Positions 16,692 to 24,837 of a stretch of DNA of 64,000 bases are shown piece by piece. The stretch's first letter is position 1; each line of letters starts with the position of its first letter. The notes beneath the pieces are model-generated. The model made no database searches, was not told where the DNA came from, and saw nothing but the letters and a program-made list of their open reading frames with translations. Source of the stretch: Paenibacillus koleovorans NBRC 103111 (GTDB lineage Bacteria; Bacillota; Bacilli; Paenibacillales; NBRC-103111); NCBI RefSeq assembly GCF_004000845.1, contig NZ_BIMA01000022.1:1-64000 (forward strand), read 5' to 3'. A program made the position numbers and the translations under genes.

Positions 16692-18647
16692 TTATCCGAT
16701 ATTTTCCGTATCGGCGGGATCCATCGCATCCGCCAACATACTCGCATAATACTGGGCACCGTCTTTGTTCAAGTGAACGCCGTCGGAGTAGAAGAACGAA
16801 TCCTTGTTCTCGCTCGCGGAATGCCAGTCGACCAGCTTCGTGTTCGCGTAGTGGTCGGCGACCTCCGCCAGCATTGTGTTGACTTCCCCCTCCCATGGAC
16901 GAGGCACGCGTGTGTTCACCAACAACACCTGTTGAACGTCACAGAGGGAGTGCAGCAGAGACTCAAGCTGCTTCTTGGAGAAAGCGCCGTTTGTGCCTAG
17001 CTCGATGATGACGCGATTGCCCAGACGGCCTTCCGATTTGAGCTGATCGACGATCGAGGAAGCTTGCGCCATCTGGCGGCCGATCTTGCCCTCGACGACG
17101 ATACCGGGCAGCAGCTTCTCGAGATACGGTGCAACATCGAGTAGCACCGAGTCGCCGATAGCGGTAATGTCTGAGCTGACGGATCCATCATTCGAATGCG
17201 AGCCGTTGTCAGGCTTATTGCCAGGTGTGGAGGTCGGCGTCGGCGTCGGACTTGAAGACGGCTTCGATGTTGGAGATGGAGTCGGTGCCGGCGTTGCTGA
17301 CGGCGTACCCGAAGGTGTCGGCGTCGGAGTTTGGTCCGGTGGCGCCTGCGAGCCGGTATCGCCCTGCGTTTCGCAGCCGGAGTGACCGCATTGCTGCATG
17401 TCATCCGCATAGCTAGCTGTAGTCGTCGGATACCAGTTTATCGTTCCGCCGCAGAACAAGACAAGCGCGAGCAAAACACTGGATGTCGTAACGAGCAGCC
17501 GAACGCGTATGATGCCGGCCCGACCACCCCTTGTCGGCGTCTGCGTACGTCTCCACAACTTGCCGATCGCGCCTTGTCGAATCGGCTCTTCGACGAACCG
17601 CCAGCTCAGGTCGGACAAGATGAGCGTAGCGGCGATCTGCGCCATAATCCGAATCCAATCTGGACCTCCGGTATTCACGGTCGGGCTGGACAACACAATG
17701 ATAGGATAATGCCACAAATATATGCCGTAAGAGCGAACGCCCAGCCATCGAAGCGGCTTGCACCCGAACAGGCCGGCGAGGAAGCTGGCCGGATGCGCAA
17801 GCGCCGCCACGGCGAGCGCGGTTGCGATCGAGAGCAAGACGAAGCCTCCGCGGTATAAGAACGAATCGTATTCGTTAGTCGTTGCAATCAAATAGAGGAT
17901 GATGCCGATTCCGATAGCGCCGGTTAAGTTGAGTGCGGTCTTGCCTAGCGTCGACACGGCGGCCGACAGCTTCCGGCTCGGCCATACGAGCGCCAAGGCG
18001 GCGCCGATCAGCAGACCGAACGCGCGAGTATCCGTGCCATAGTAGACGCGGCTTGGATCTGTTCCAGGCTCATAGAGCATCACCATCGCAAGAGCGGAGG
18101 CGACGATCCCTACCGTCGTCAGGAAGAGCAGCTTGCCGCGCTGCGGGAAATAGCGAAGTCCCAGAGCGAAGAGAAGCGGCCAAATCAAGTAAAATTGCTC
18201 TTCCACCGCCAAGGACCATAGATGACCGAGCGGAGAAGGGGGCCCAAAGCTTTCGAAATACGATACTTCGCGAAACACGAACCACCAATTCATCACGTAG
18301 AGCACGGACGCGGCCACATCGTTCCGCAAAGAGGCTAGCAACGGGGGGTTGAACCAATAGCTCCAAACAAGCACTCCCGCAATCATGACGAACATGGCCG
18401 GGAGCAGTCGGCGCGCACGCCGGATCCAAAACTGTCTCAAATCCAATTTGCCGTTCCGTCTCCATTGATCGGCGAGGAGATCGGTGATCAGGTACCCCGA
18501 TAATACGAAGAATACTCCGACACCTAGAAGCCCTCCAGTCGCCCAATCCAGATGAAGATGGTAGGCGATTACGGCTAATACTGCCAGTGCCCGCAATCCG
18601 TCCAAGCCGGGCATATAACGGCCGCCGTTCTTGATAGGCTTAATCAT
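16692..18647 (-). CDS. OatA-like membrane O-acyltransferase with extracellular SGNH domain
   Basis: 651 residues from the ATG after GAGGGGG; an in-frame ATG 51 bases upstream has no ribosome site. Residues 10-370 are an acyltransferase-3 domain with about ten helices, beginning MPGLDGLRALAVLAVIAYH (catalytic-type His) and FVLSGYLITD. A Pro/Thr/Ser-rich linker of some 60 residues follows, then an SGNH-hydrolase domain: IGDSVLLD (nucleophile Ser), ELGTNG and the C-terminal YSDGVHLNKDG with Asp and His. Such two-domain proteins acetylate peptidoglycan or secondary wall polymers outside the membrane. Lysozyme resistance by muramic acid O-acetylation is the best-known role; the target here is inferred. 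Confidence 0.9.
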   Translation of the reverse strand: MIKPIKNGGRYMPGLDGLRALAVLAVIAYHLHLDWATGGLLGVGVFFVLSGYLITDLLADQWRRNGKLDLRQFWIRRARRLLPAMFVMIAGVLVWSYWFNPPLLASLRNDVAASVLYVMNWWFVFREVSYFESFGPPSPLGHLWSLAVEEQFYLIWPLLFALGLRYFPQRGKLLFLTTVGIVASALAMVMLYEPGTDPSRVYYGTDTRAFGLLIGAALALVWPSRKLSAAVSTLGKTALNLTGAIGIGIILYLIATTNEYDSFLYRGGFVLLSIATALAVAALAHPASFLAGLFGCKPLRWLGVRSYGIYLWHYPIIVLSSPTVNTGGPDWIRIMAQIAATLILSDLSWRFVEEPIRQGAIGKLWRRTQTPTRGGRAGIIRVRLLVTTSSVLLALVLFCGGTINWYPTTTASYADDMQQCGHSGCETQGDTGSQAPPDQTPTPTPSGTPSATPAPTPSPTSKPSSSPTPTPTSTPGNKPDNGSHSNDGSVSSDITAIGDSVLLDVAPYLEKLLPGIVVEGKIGRQMAQASSIVDQLKSEGRLGNRVIIELGTNGAFSKKQLESLLHSLCDVQQVLLVNTRVPRPWEGEVNTMLAEVADHYANTKLVDWHSASENKDSFFYSDGVHLNKDGAQYYASMLADAMDPADTENIG

Positions 18648-18876
18648 GCCAGAGACCCCCTCTGGCCCATTGTACACCGTCTGAACGGTGCTGCCCATTC
18701 TTTTTTTGAGGAAAAAAGCTCCTCATTTTCCCGGTCCCCGCCGGCGTTCTCTCCCGTGTGAAGCTCATGCTAGTCAAGCCCTTTCTTCAATGTTCTATGG
18801 CTCATTATAAACGTTTGGCGGACGGATTTAGTTACAAAAAAATGAAAGTTTATTTCGTGGGAAATGGGGGAAACGA
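18648..18876. other. Non-coding spacer upstream of oatA-like and ytrA-like genes
   Basis: A divergent spacer of 312 bases (up to 18959). On the minus strand a TATAAT at 18809-18804 may serve the acyltransferase gene but lacks a good -35. A small hairpin with CACCGT and ACGGTG arms lies near 18675. Nothing else is recognised. Confidence 0.4.
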
Positions 18877-18938
18877 TTGACATATCAGTTCGTTAGTTAT
18901 ATAGTTAGTTACATGAGTAACTAACCAACTTAGTTGGT
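18877..18938 (+). promoter_or_regulatory. Promoter with nested GntR operators
   Basis: TTGACA at 18877-18882 and TATAGT at 18900-18905, spacer 17. GTTAGTTAC at 18904-18912 and GTAACTAAC at 18917-18925 form a perfect 9-bp inverted repeat starting inside the -10; ACCAACT-T-AGTTGGT at 18924-18938 is a second palindrome. Their place at the transcription start suggests autorepression by the GntR/YtrA-type product. Confidence 0.8.
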
Positions 18939-18959
18939 CACAAGGCGGTGGCTGAATGA

Positions 18960-19331
18960 ATGAGCTTACTAATGGATGACAATCGACCGATCTTCATGCA
19001 AATTGCCGAACGAATCGAGAACGACATCATCGAAGGGCGTCTGCCCGAGGAGTCGCAAGTGCCGTCAACGAATCAATTCGCCGCTTATTTTCAGATCAAT
19101 CCCGCAACGGCTGCGAAAGGTGTCAATTTGCTCGTGGATCAAGGCATCATTTACAAGAAGCGGGGGATCGGCATGTTCGTAGCGGAAGGGAGCCGGATAA
19201 AGCTGATGGAGAAGCGCAGGGAACAGTTTTACGAGGAATATGTAATTGCGATGATACGCGAGGCGCAGAAGCTCGGCATATCGGCGGAGCAGCTGGCGGA
19301 AATGATACGCAGAGGGGAGAAGGGACAATGA
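18960..19331 (+). CDS. GntR-family regulator, YtrA subfamily
   Basis: 123 residues, the short YtrA type: a winged helix at residues 9-78 (PIFMQIAERIENDIIEGRL, VPSTNQFAAYFQINPATAAK, GMFVAEGS) followed by only a two-helix dimerisation tail, with no ligand domain. It overlaps the ABC ATPase gene by 4 bases (ATGA), so it is the first gene of a three-gene operon. YtrA relatives repress ABC genes and respond to cell-wall antibiotics. The palindromes at its promoter support autorepression. Confidence 0.9.
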   Translation: MSLLMDDNRPIFMQIAERIENDIIEGRLPEESQVPSTNQFAAYFQINPATAAKGVNLLVDQGIIYKKRGIGMFVAEGSRIKLMEKRREQFYEEYVIAMIREAQKLGISAEQLAEMIRRGEKGQ

Positions 19332-20227
19332 GCGCAGCAGTAGTGGAAGTAACGCAGTTGACGAAGAGATATGGCAATCGGAACGCAGTAAATGAGGTGA
19401 GCTTCTCGCTCGAGGCTGACAAAATTTATGGGCTGTTGGGTCGCAATGGGGCCGGCAAAACTACGATCATGCATATGCTGACGGCGCAGCTGTTTCCCAG
19501 CAGCGGTACGATCAAGCTGTTCGGGGAGGAGCCTTACGAGAACGAGTCGGCGCTGAGCCGTGTGTGCTTTATTAAGGAAAGCCAGAAATATCCCGACGCT
19601 TTCCGGGTGATAGACGTGTTGAAGACGGCTTCTTATTTGTACCCGAACTGGGATATGGATTACGCGTTGTCACTGGCGAAGGAGTTCAGGTTGCCGCTCG
19701 ACCGGCGCATCAAGAAGCTGTCGCGAGGTATGCTCTCGTCCGTCGGTATCGTGACGGGGTTGGCGACGCGGGCACCTCTGACGATATTCGACGAGCCTTA
19801 TCTCGGCCTGGACGCCGTTGCTCGAAGCCTGTTCTACGACAGACTGATCGAAGATTATAGCGCTCATCCGCGGACGGTCATTCTGTCCACGCATCTGATC
19901 GACGAGGTGAGCCGGCTGCTGGAGCATATTCTGCTCATCGACGACGGCATGCTGCTCGTGAACGAGGATGCCGATACGCTGCGCGAACGCGCCTTTGCCG
20001 TTGCGGGCACCACGTCCGCAGTGGAAGCGTTCATTACAGGCAAGCAGGTGCTGAGCCGAGACCAGCTTGGGGGGCTGACTACCGCGACGATCATGGGGCA
20101 TTTGAATGGGGCCGAGCGCAAGTATGCAGCCGAGCTTGGGCTTGAGCTTGCTCCGATTTCTCTGCAGCAGCTCGTCGTTCATCTGACTAAGAACGGTTCG
20201 GAGAAGAAAGGAGCGGATGGACAATGA
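19328..20227 (+). CDS. ABC transporter ATP-binding protein (YtrB-like)
   Basis: 299 residues. Walker A GRNGAGKTT near residue 38, a degenerate signature LSRGM near 132, Walker B TIFDEP near 150 and the H-loop STHLID near 188. A C-terminal extension of about 70 residues follows. It forms an ABC module with the next gene, with ATGA overlaps on both sides indicating translational coupling. By analogy with YtrB/EcsA-like systems it may export a peptide or help in envelope stress; the substrate is unknown. Confidence 0.9.
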   Translation: MSAAVVEVTQLTKRYGNRNAVNEVSFSLEADKIYGLLGRNGAGKTTIMHMLTAQLFPSSGTIKLFGEEPYENESALSRVCFIKESQKYPDAFRVIDVLKTASYLYPNWDMDYALSLAKEFRLPLDRRIKKLSRGMLSSVGIVTGLATRAPLTIFDEPYLGLDAVARSLFYDRLIEDYSAHPRTVILSTHLIDEVSRLLEHILLIDDGMLLVNEDADTLRERAFAVAGTTSAVEAFITGKQVLSRDQLGGLTTATIMGHLNGAERKYAAELGLELAPISLQQLVVHLTKNGSEKKGADGQ

Positions 20228-20913
20228 ATCGTACGCTTGCGGTCATAAGAATGCATAGTTTGAACCGGTTCGGCTGGTTCTTTTTGCCCTGGATCATTAT
20301 GTTCAGCAGCTTCGTGATCAACCTTGGCATAGCCGTGCTCGGACAGCCGGAAGGCGGCGTCACGACCGGGGGGCTCGCTTCGGCTTACATCTACTTTTTC
20401 GTCATGGGCATCGTCATCCCGGCGGATACGTTCTCCTTCAGTCTCGGGTTAGGCGTGCGGCGCAAAGATTATTTCTGGGGAACGAACGCGATGTTCGGCC
20501 TTGTAGCGGTTGGCTCCGCCATTCTGTTGACTCTCTTCTCGATCGTCGAGAATGCGACTTCCGGCTGGGGAGTGGATTTGCACTTCTTCCATCTGCCCTT
20601 TTTGTCCGACGGCACCGTGCTCAATTGGCTTTGGGTACATTTTGTAGGGATCGTGTTCTGCTACGCCTCCGGTTTGGTTATTGCGAGCATTTATCGCAGA
20701 CTCGGCCGCAATTCCTTGTACGTCTTCTTCTTCGCCATGATTGTCATCGGTTCGCTCGGTTCTTATCTGATGACGACCTACGGTCTATGGCGTGACTTGT
20801 TCGACTTTTTCAGCGGATATACGGCGTCCGGATTTGCAGGATGGCTCATGCTCGTGTCGCTGGTGTACGTTGGGGTTTCCTATGGGCTTTTCAGGAGAGC
20901 AACCGTTCAATAA
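20224..20913 (+). CDS. ABC transporter membrane subunit
   Basis: 229 residues with about six hydrophobic helices, the first at residues 17-38 and the last near 205-225. It has no known enzyme motif; its identity comes from position, being the third gene of the GntR-ABC operon with a 4-base overlap with the ATPase gene. It is small for a permease, so it likely works as a dimer. The substrate is unknown. Confidence 0.8.
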   Translation: MNRTLAVIRMHSLNRFGWFFLPWIIMFSSFVINLGIAVLGQPEGGVTTGGLASAYIYFFVMGIVIPADTFSFSLGLGVRRKDYFWGTNAMFGLVAVGSAILLTLFSIVENATSGWGVDLHFFHLPFLSDGTVLNWLWVHFVGIVFCYASGLVIASIYRRLGRNSLYVFFFAMIVIGSLGSYLMTTYGLWRDLFDFFSGYTASGFAGWLMLVSLVYVGVSYGLFRRATVQ

Positions 20914-20980
20914 CATGCCTATGCTCCTTCAATCGCGCTCCATTCTCCGATCGCCCTCGATCGAGCCGGGGCGCGATTTC

Positions 20981-21009
20981 TTTACCCGACTGCCACGTTG
21001 CTGTACAAT
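20981..21009 (+). promoter_or_regulatory. Possible promoter of the DUF445 gene
   Basis: TTTACC at 20981-20986 and TACAAT at 21004-21009 with a 17-base spacer, 40 bases before the start codon. Confidence 0.5.
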
Positions 21010-21048
21010 GAGGTCAGCAAGTGCTGCCGGAAGGAGATTGCCTGACTT

Positions 21049-22287
21049 ATGAATTCCAGATACTTGGCCGGTTTCTCACTCGCCTTTATGGCGGCCGGCT
21101 TTCTCGTGACCTTATTTTTACCGGAAAATACAGCTACATTCCTGTTGAAGGGCGGCTTCGAAGCGGGACTCGTCGGCGGTATCGCCGACTGGTTCGCGGT
21201 GACCGCCCTCTTCCGGCATCCGCTCGGCATTCCGATCCCCCATACGTCGCTTCTGCTCAAGAACAAGCAGCGGATCGTACAGTCGCTCATCTCGGCTACG
21301 GAGAACGAGCTGCTGAACAAGAAGAGCATCGAGCAGCAGCTGCGCAAGCTTCAGCCGCTACGTCTGGCCGGGGCTCAGCTTACGCGGCTGATGGGGCTGA
21401 AGCGGGTTCGCCTCGCACTATTAGAGCAGGCGACCGATATCGTTCGCCGCCTGCCGCTGGAGAAGCTGGCGCCATCGGTACAAGCGGGGCTTGCGGCTTA
21501 TGTTCGGCAAGCGGATGTGAAGCAGGCGGCTGAGAAGCTGGTGGAGCATGCCATGCGCGGCGGTTATGACGAGCGTGCGTTCGATTATGCGTTGACCGAA
21601 GCGTCTCGCTGGGCGTCCCGGCAGGATACGCAGGCGATGCTCGGCAAGCTGGCGAATGAGAAGCTGGCCGAAGTGAAGATGGGCGGGCTGATGGGTTTCG
21701 CTTTTCAGGCGTTCGTCGGCTTTATGGACGAGGAGAAGCTCGGGGTAATGCTGCAAGGATTAATCGTCTCGGCAATCCGTGATCTGATGCAGCAGGACAA
21801 CCCGCACCGCGAGTCGATCATACGCGAAATCCGCATCCGGCTGTTCCAGTTGGCGGATGACGAGGCGCGTATGGACCAGTTGAAGGAAGGCGCGGTGCGG
21901 CTGCTGGAGGGCGAGACTGGGGAGAAGTTTCTGCTCGCCCGACTCGAGGAGCTTCGTGCGCTCGTGCTGGACAAGCTGGAGGAGGCTCGGGCCGATGGCG
22001 GCCGGATTATATTCACAGCTTACCGGTCCGTCATGCGCGGGCTGAACGAGGAGCCCGAGCGGATCGCTCCTTGGGAGAACCGGCTGCTCGCTCATGTGAT
22101 CGGCTGGGTTGAGAACAATCACTATCGCATCGGCCGTCTCATTCAATCGAACGTCGATCAGATGGACGACTCGGCGCTTGTGCGTTTGATCGAGGAGAAG
22201 ATCGGCAAAGATTTGCAGTGGATCCGTGTGAACGGCGCTTTGTGCGGCTTTGCGGTTGGGTTGATCTTGTCTATAATTCAGCTCTAA
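21049..22287 (+). CDS. DUF445 family membrane protein
   Basis: 412 residues. The N-terminal helix pair (residues 5-25 and about 35-55, with GGFEAGLVGGIADWFAVTALFRHPLG) is the DUF445 signature; a long helical, charged middle section follows, and a final helix (VNGALCGFAVGLILSIIQL) closes the protein. GAAGGAG lies upstream of the ATG. Members are found across bacteria with no settled role. It is probably anchored in the membrane at both ends with the central part in the cytoplasm. Confidence 0.88.
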   Translation: MNSRYLAGFSLAFMAAGFLVTLFLPENTATFLLKGGFEAGLVGGIADWFAVTALFRHPLGIPIPHTSLLLKNKQRIVQSLISATENELLNKKSIEQQLRKLQPLRLAGAQLTRLMGLKRVRLALLEQATDIVRRLPLEKLAPSVQAGLAAYVRQADVKQAAEKLVEHAMRGGYDERAFDYALTEASRWASRQDTQAMLGKLANEKLAEVKMGGLMGFAFQAFVGFMDEEKLGVMLQGLIVSAIRDLMQQDNPHRESIIREIRIRLFQLADDEARMDQLKEGAVRLLEGETGEKFLLARLEELRALVLDKLEEARADGGRIIFTAYRSVMRGLNEEPERIAPWENRLLAHVIGWVENNHYRIGRLIQSNVDQMDDSALVRLIEEKIGKDLQWIRVNGALCGFAVGLILSIIQL

Positions 22288-22406
22288 TTCGGCTGGCGGG
22301 GTCAAGGGCAGGAGTTTGCCGGCAGCATGTCGAATAGTAGAAGCTCAGCGTCGGTAACCTGGGACGCTTTCTTCGATGACTATGAATGAAGGAGATTTCC
22401 GTTCTC

Positions 22407-23192
22407 ATGACGATAAACCGCTCTACGCTCAAACCCGAAGTGCAAGCTTACTTGGACCGCATCGACTTCGACGGCCCGATTGATACAAGCGTCGCCTGTC
22501 TCGCCGGATTGCAAAACGCTCATCTTCATGCCGTCCCCTATGAAAATTTGGATATCTTGAACCGTGTGCCGCTGTCGCTGGCGATACCGGATTTGTACAG
22601 TAAAATCGTGGAACGCCGCCGGGGCGGATTCTGCTTCGAGCTCAACTCGCTGTTCGGCTGGCTGCTGCGCGAGCTCGGCTTCGAAGTGACCGACCTGTTC
22701 GCGCGCTTCTGGCGCGACGAGCCGAACCCGCCGCCGAAGCGGCGCCATCAGGTGTTCCGCGTCGATATCGACGGGATCGCTTACTTGTGCGACGTAGGAG
22801 TCGGCGGCATCGTGCCGCGTGAGCCTGTACGGCTCGTGGAGGGCGAGGAGCAGCGGCAGGGCAATGAGACGTACCGGATGGACGTCGATCCGTATTTCGG
22901 CTGGGTGCTCATGGAGCTCAAGAAAGGCGACTGGGTGCGAATCTATTCGTTTACGGAAGAGCCTCAGTTATCCAAAGACTTTTACACAGCCTCCTTTTGG
23001 TGCGAATATGCGCCGGACTCGATCTTCCGCACCAATACAATGGTGGCGATCCGCACGAAGGAAGGCCGCAATACGATAGCCGGACGCGAGTTCCGGATTT
23101 TCACCTCTGAAGGCGTCAAGGCGTTCACGCCGGAGACGGAAGAGGATTACCGGGTAGCGCTGCGCACGTATTTCGGTATCGTGCTCGATTAA
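22407..23192 (+). CDS. Arylamine N-acetyltransferase
   Basis: 261 residues from the ATG that follows AAGGAG by about 12 bases; an in-frame ATG at 22386 sits before that site. The catalytic triad is complete: Cys76 in RRGGFCFELN, His114 in RRHQVF and Asp129 in CDVGVGG. The family transfers acetyl or other acyl groups from CoA to arylamines or hydrazines and may serve detoxification or natural-product amide formation. The gene ends 11 bases from the converging AraC-type gene, with no terminator between them. Confidence 0.93.
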   Translation: MTINRSTLKPEVQAYLDRIDFDGPIDTSVACLAGLQNAHLHAVPYENLDILNRVPLSLAIPDLYSKIVERRRGGFCFELNSLFGWLLRELGFEVTDLFARFWRDEPNPPPKRRHQVFRVDIDGIAYLCDVGVGGIVPREPVRLVEGEEQRQGNETYRMDVDPYFGWVLMELKKGDWVRIYSFTEEPQLSKDFYTASFWCEYAPDSIFRTNTMVAIRTKEGRNTIAGREFRIFTSEGVKAFTPETEEDYRVALRTYFGIVLD

Positions 23193-23203
23193 TTTGGGTT
23201 CGA

Positions 23204-24310
23204 TTAATATTTACGGTCAAGCATAATATTCGGTTTGATCGTATTTTTGTATTCGCTTAATGTCATTCCAGTGCTTTTTTTAAACATGGCTGCAAAATGC
23301 GGATAGCTATTAAAACCTACCTTTTCCGCTAATTCATAATGTCGGTATAATCCGCTGCCTAAATATTGCTTGGAGCGTTCTATCCGTGACTGAAGAACGT
23401 AATCAAGATAAGGAATGCCAAGCTCTTTTTTGAATAAATATCCAAAATGGGAAGCGCTCATTTGGATCATTTGGGCTACTTTTTCCTGACTAAGACCAGA
23501 TTCCAAGTGGTCATGGATATAAGCGACCGCTCGGGCGATTTCCGGTCTTAGCCGAGTGCTGCGTTCCTCGCGATCACGCTGCTGCACGATCCAATCACGG
23601 AAAAGGCCAAGCGCTTCGGCCAGTGAAGGAGCTCCTGCCAAGGTAGGCTTTGTTAGGTCGTGATCCACTGACCAATACTCACTGCTTTTCTGAAAATTGG
23701 AGGGGGCTAATTTTTCCAACCATTGGATGGCATTCTCCGGGTCGGGCTTCAGCTTTTCCAAAGTCGTTCTGACTCGTAGAATCCAAACGTTCCATTCTTC
23801 ATCGGAACTATCCTTGGCTATTAATTCGGCATATTCAGACTCCAGAAATAAAACAGCCTCCGTTGACCAGCTACAGAACGGGGTCAACTGGTTTTCGTAT
23901 AGCGGTACGGGTCTTTCCCGATAAAAACGGTGGCGATGCAAGCCAGTCAGACGGCCAAAAACTTCAGGTAAAAGCACGATTTGGAGAAATGGCTTTGAAA
24001 AGATGACATTAAGCGTACAGTCCAGTAAACGCCTTAATGTAAGATTCAGGTGATGACTGACGATTGTTGCGGTTTCTATTTCCGCTGGAAGATCATCGGC
24101 ACGGCCGGAAATTAACAGCGCAAAATGGCCCGGTTCACGGGGAAGCACTTCCACTGGGAACCCATAGTGGGCAGAAGCGGTTTCACAAACAATTTCGAGC
24201 AAGCTGAATTCAACAAGCGGTACATCATGATCCGGGTAGCGCCGCCAGAATGGCAATGCGTTATCAATACGGCAAGATAACAACATATGGCAGCCCGATC
24301 CCAACTTCAT
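23204..24310 (-). CDS. C-terminal part of a split YesN-like regulator (linker plus AraC DNA-binding domain)
   Basis: 368 residues. Residues 265-368 carry an AraC-type double HTH (LSQEKVAQMIQMSASHFGYL, LAEKVGFNSYPHFAAMFKK, TGMTLSEY). The first 240 residues match the linker part of YesN-like response regulators rather than an independent sensor domain. The start ATG overlaps the stop of the receiver-domain gene in ATGA. Together the two products total 544 residues, the size of a normal YesN protein. A single lost base at this junction would explain the split; alternatively the overlap permits coupled translation of two subunits. Confidence 0.8.
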   Translation of the reverse strand: MKLGSGCHMLLSCRIDNALPFWRRYPDHDVPLVEFSLLEIVCETASAHYGFPVEVLPREPGHFALLISGRADDLPAEIETATIVSHHLNLTLRRLLDCTLNVIFSKPFLQIVLLPEVFGRLTGLHRHRFYRERPVPLYENQLTPFCSWSTEAVLFLESEYAELIAKDSSDEEWNVWILRVRTTLEKLKPDPENAIQWLEKLAPSNFQKSSEYWSVDHDLTKPTLAGAPSLAEALGLFRDWIVQQRDREERSTRLRPEIARAVAYIHDHLESGLSQEKVAQMIQMSASHFGYLFKKELGIPYLDYVLQSRIERSKQYLGSGLYRHYELAEKVGFNSYPHFAAMFKKSTGMTLSEYKNTIKPNIMLDRKY

Positions 24311-24837
24311 GCCGATTGCAGAAGCGGTTTTATGTATTTTTCACGTTCATCTGCGGTTGCCCCGCTAAATAAATCCTCCATCCATTTTCGACGAAGCGAG
24401 TAGCGGTAATTGCGAATTAAATAGCGATGGGAATCCTGCTGTTCGCGGTTTGATCTTCTTTCATCAAGCAGCTTTGAAGCCCGTTCAATCGCTGATTTCG
24501 CTGAGTCGGGATCGATGGGGGATTTAAGAATATATCCAGATGCGCCAAGTGCCATCGCTTTTCGCACAAAGTCGAAATCGCGATGTGCGGTCAGCACGAT
24601 ACTTGAATGCGGCGTCGTTTCGTCGCGAAGCTTCTCAAGCAGTGCGAAGCCATCCATCTCCGGCATTGTCAAATCGATTAATACAATGTCCGGTTGTTCC
24701 AATCGGAATAGCTCTAACGCTTTAACTCCGTTTTCGGCTTCCCCGCAAATCATACATAACCAATCCGTCCAAGGAAATGATCGGCGAATATGACTTCGCG
24801 TAACGGATTCATCATCAACTATCATGACTTTGCGCAT
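24307..24837 (-). CDS. Receiver-domain part of a split YesN-like response regulator
   Basis: 176 residues. An intact receiver domain occupies residues 1-120: acidic pair VDDE, phosphoacceptor Asp55 in LIDLTMPEMDG, Thr in VLTAH and Lys in LKSP. A partial linker with RRKWMEDLFSG follows, then the frame stops. There is no DNA-binding domain. AGGAGGG precedes the ATG, which lies 23 bases inside the end of the kinase gene. It should be phosphorylated by the adjacent YesM-like kinase. See the next gene for the missing C-terminal half. Confidence 0.85.
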   Translation of the reverse strand: MRKVMIVDDESVTRSHIRRSFPWTDWLCMICGEAENGVKALELFRLEQPDIVLIDLTMPEMDGFALLEKLRDETTPHSSIVLTAHRDFDFVRKAMALGASGYILKSPIDPDSAKSAIERASKLLDERRSNREQQDSHRYLIRNYRYSLRRKWMEDLFSGATADEREKYIKPLLQSA

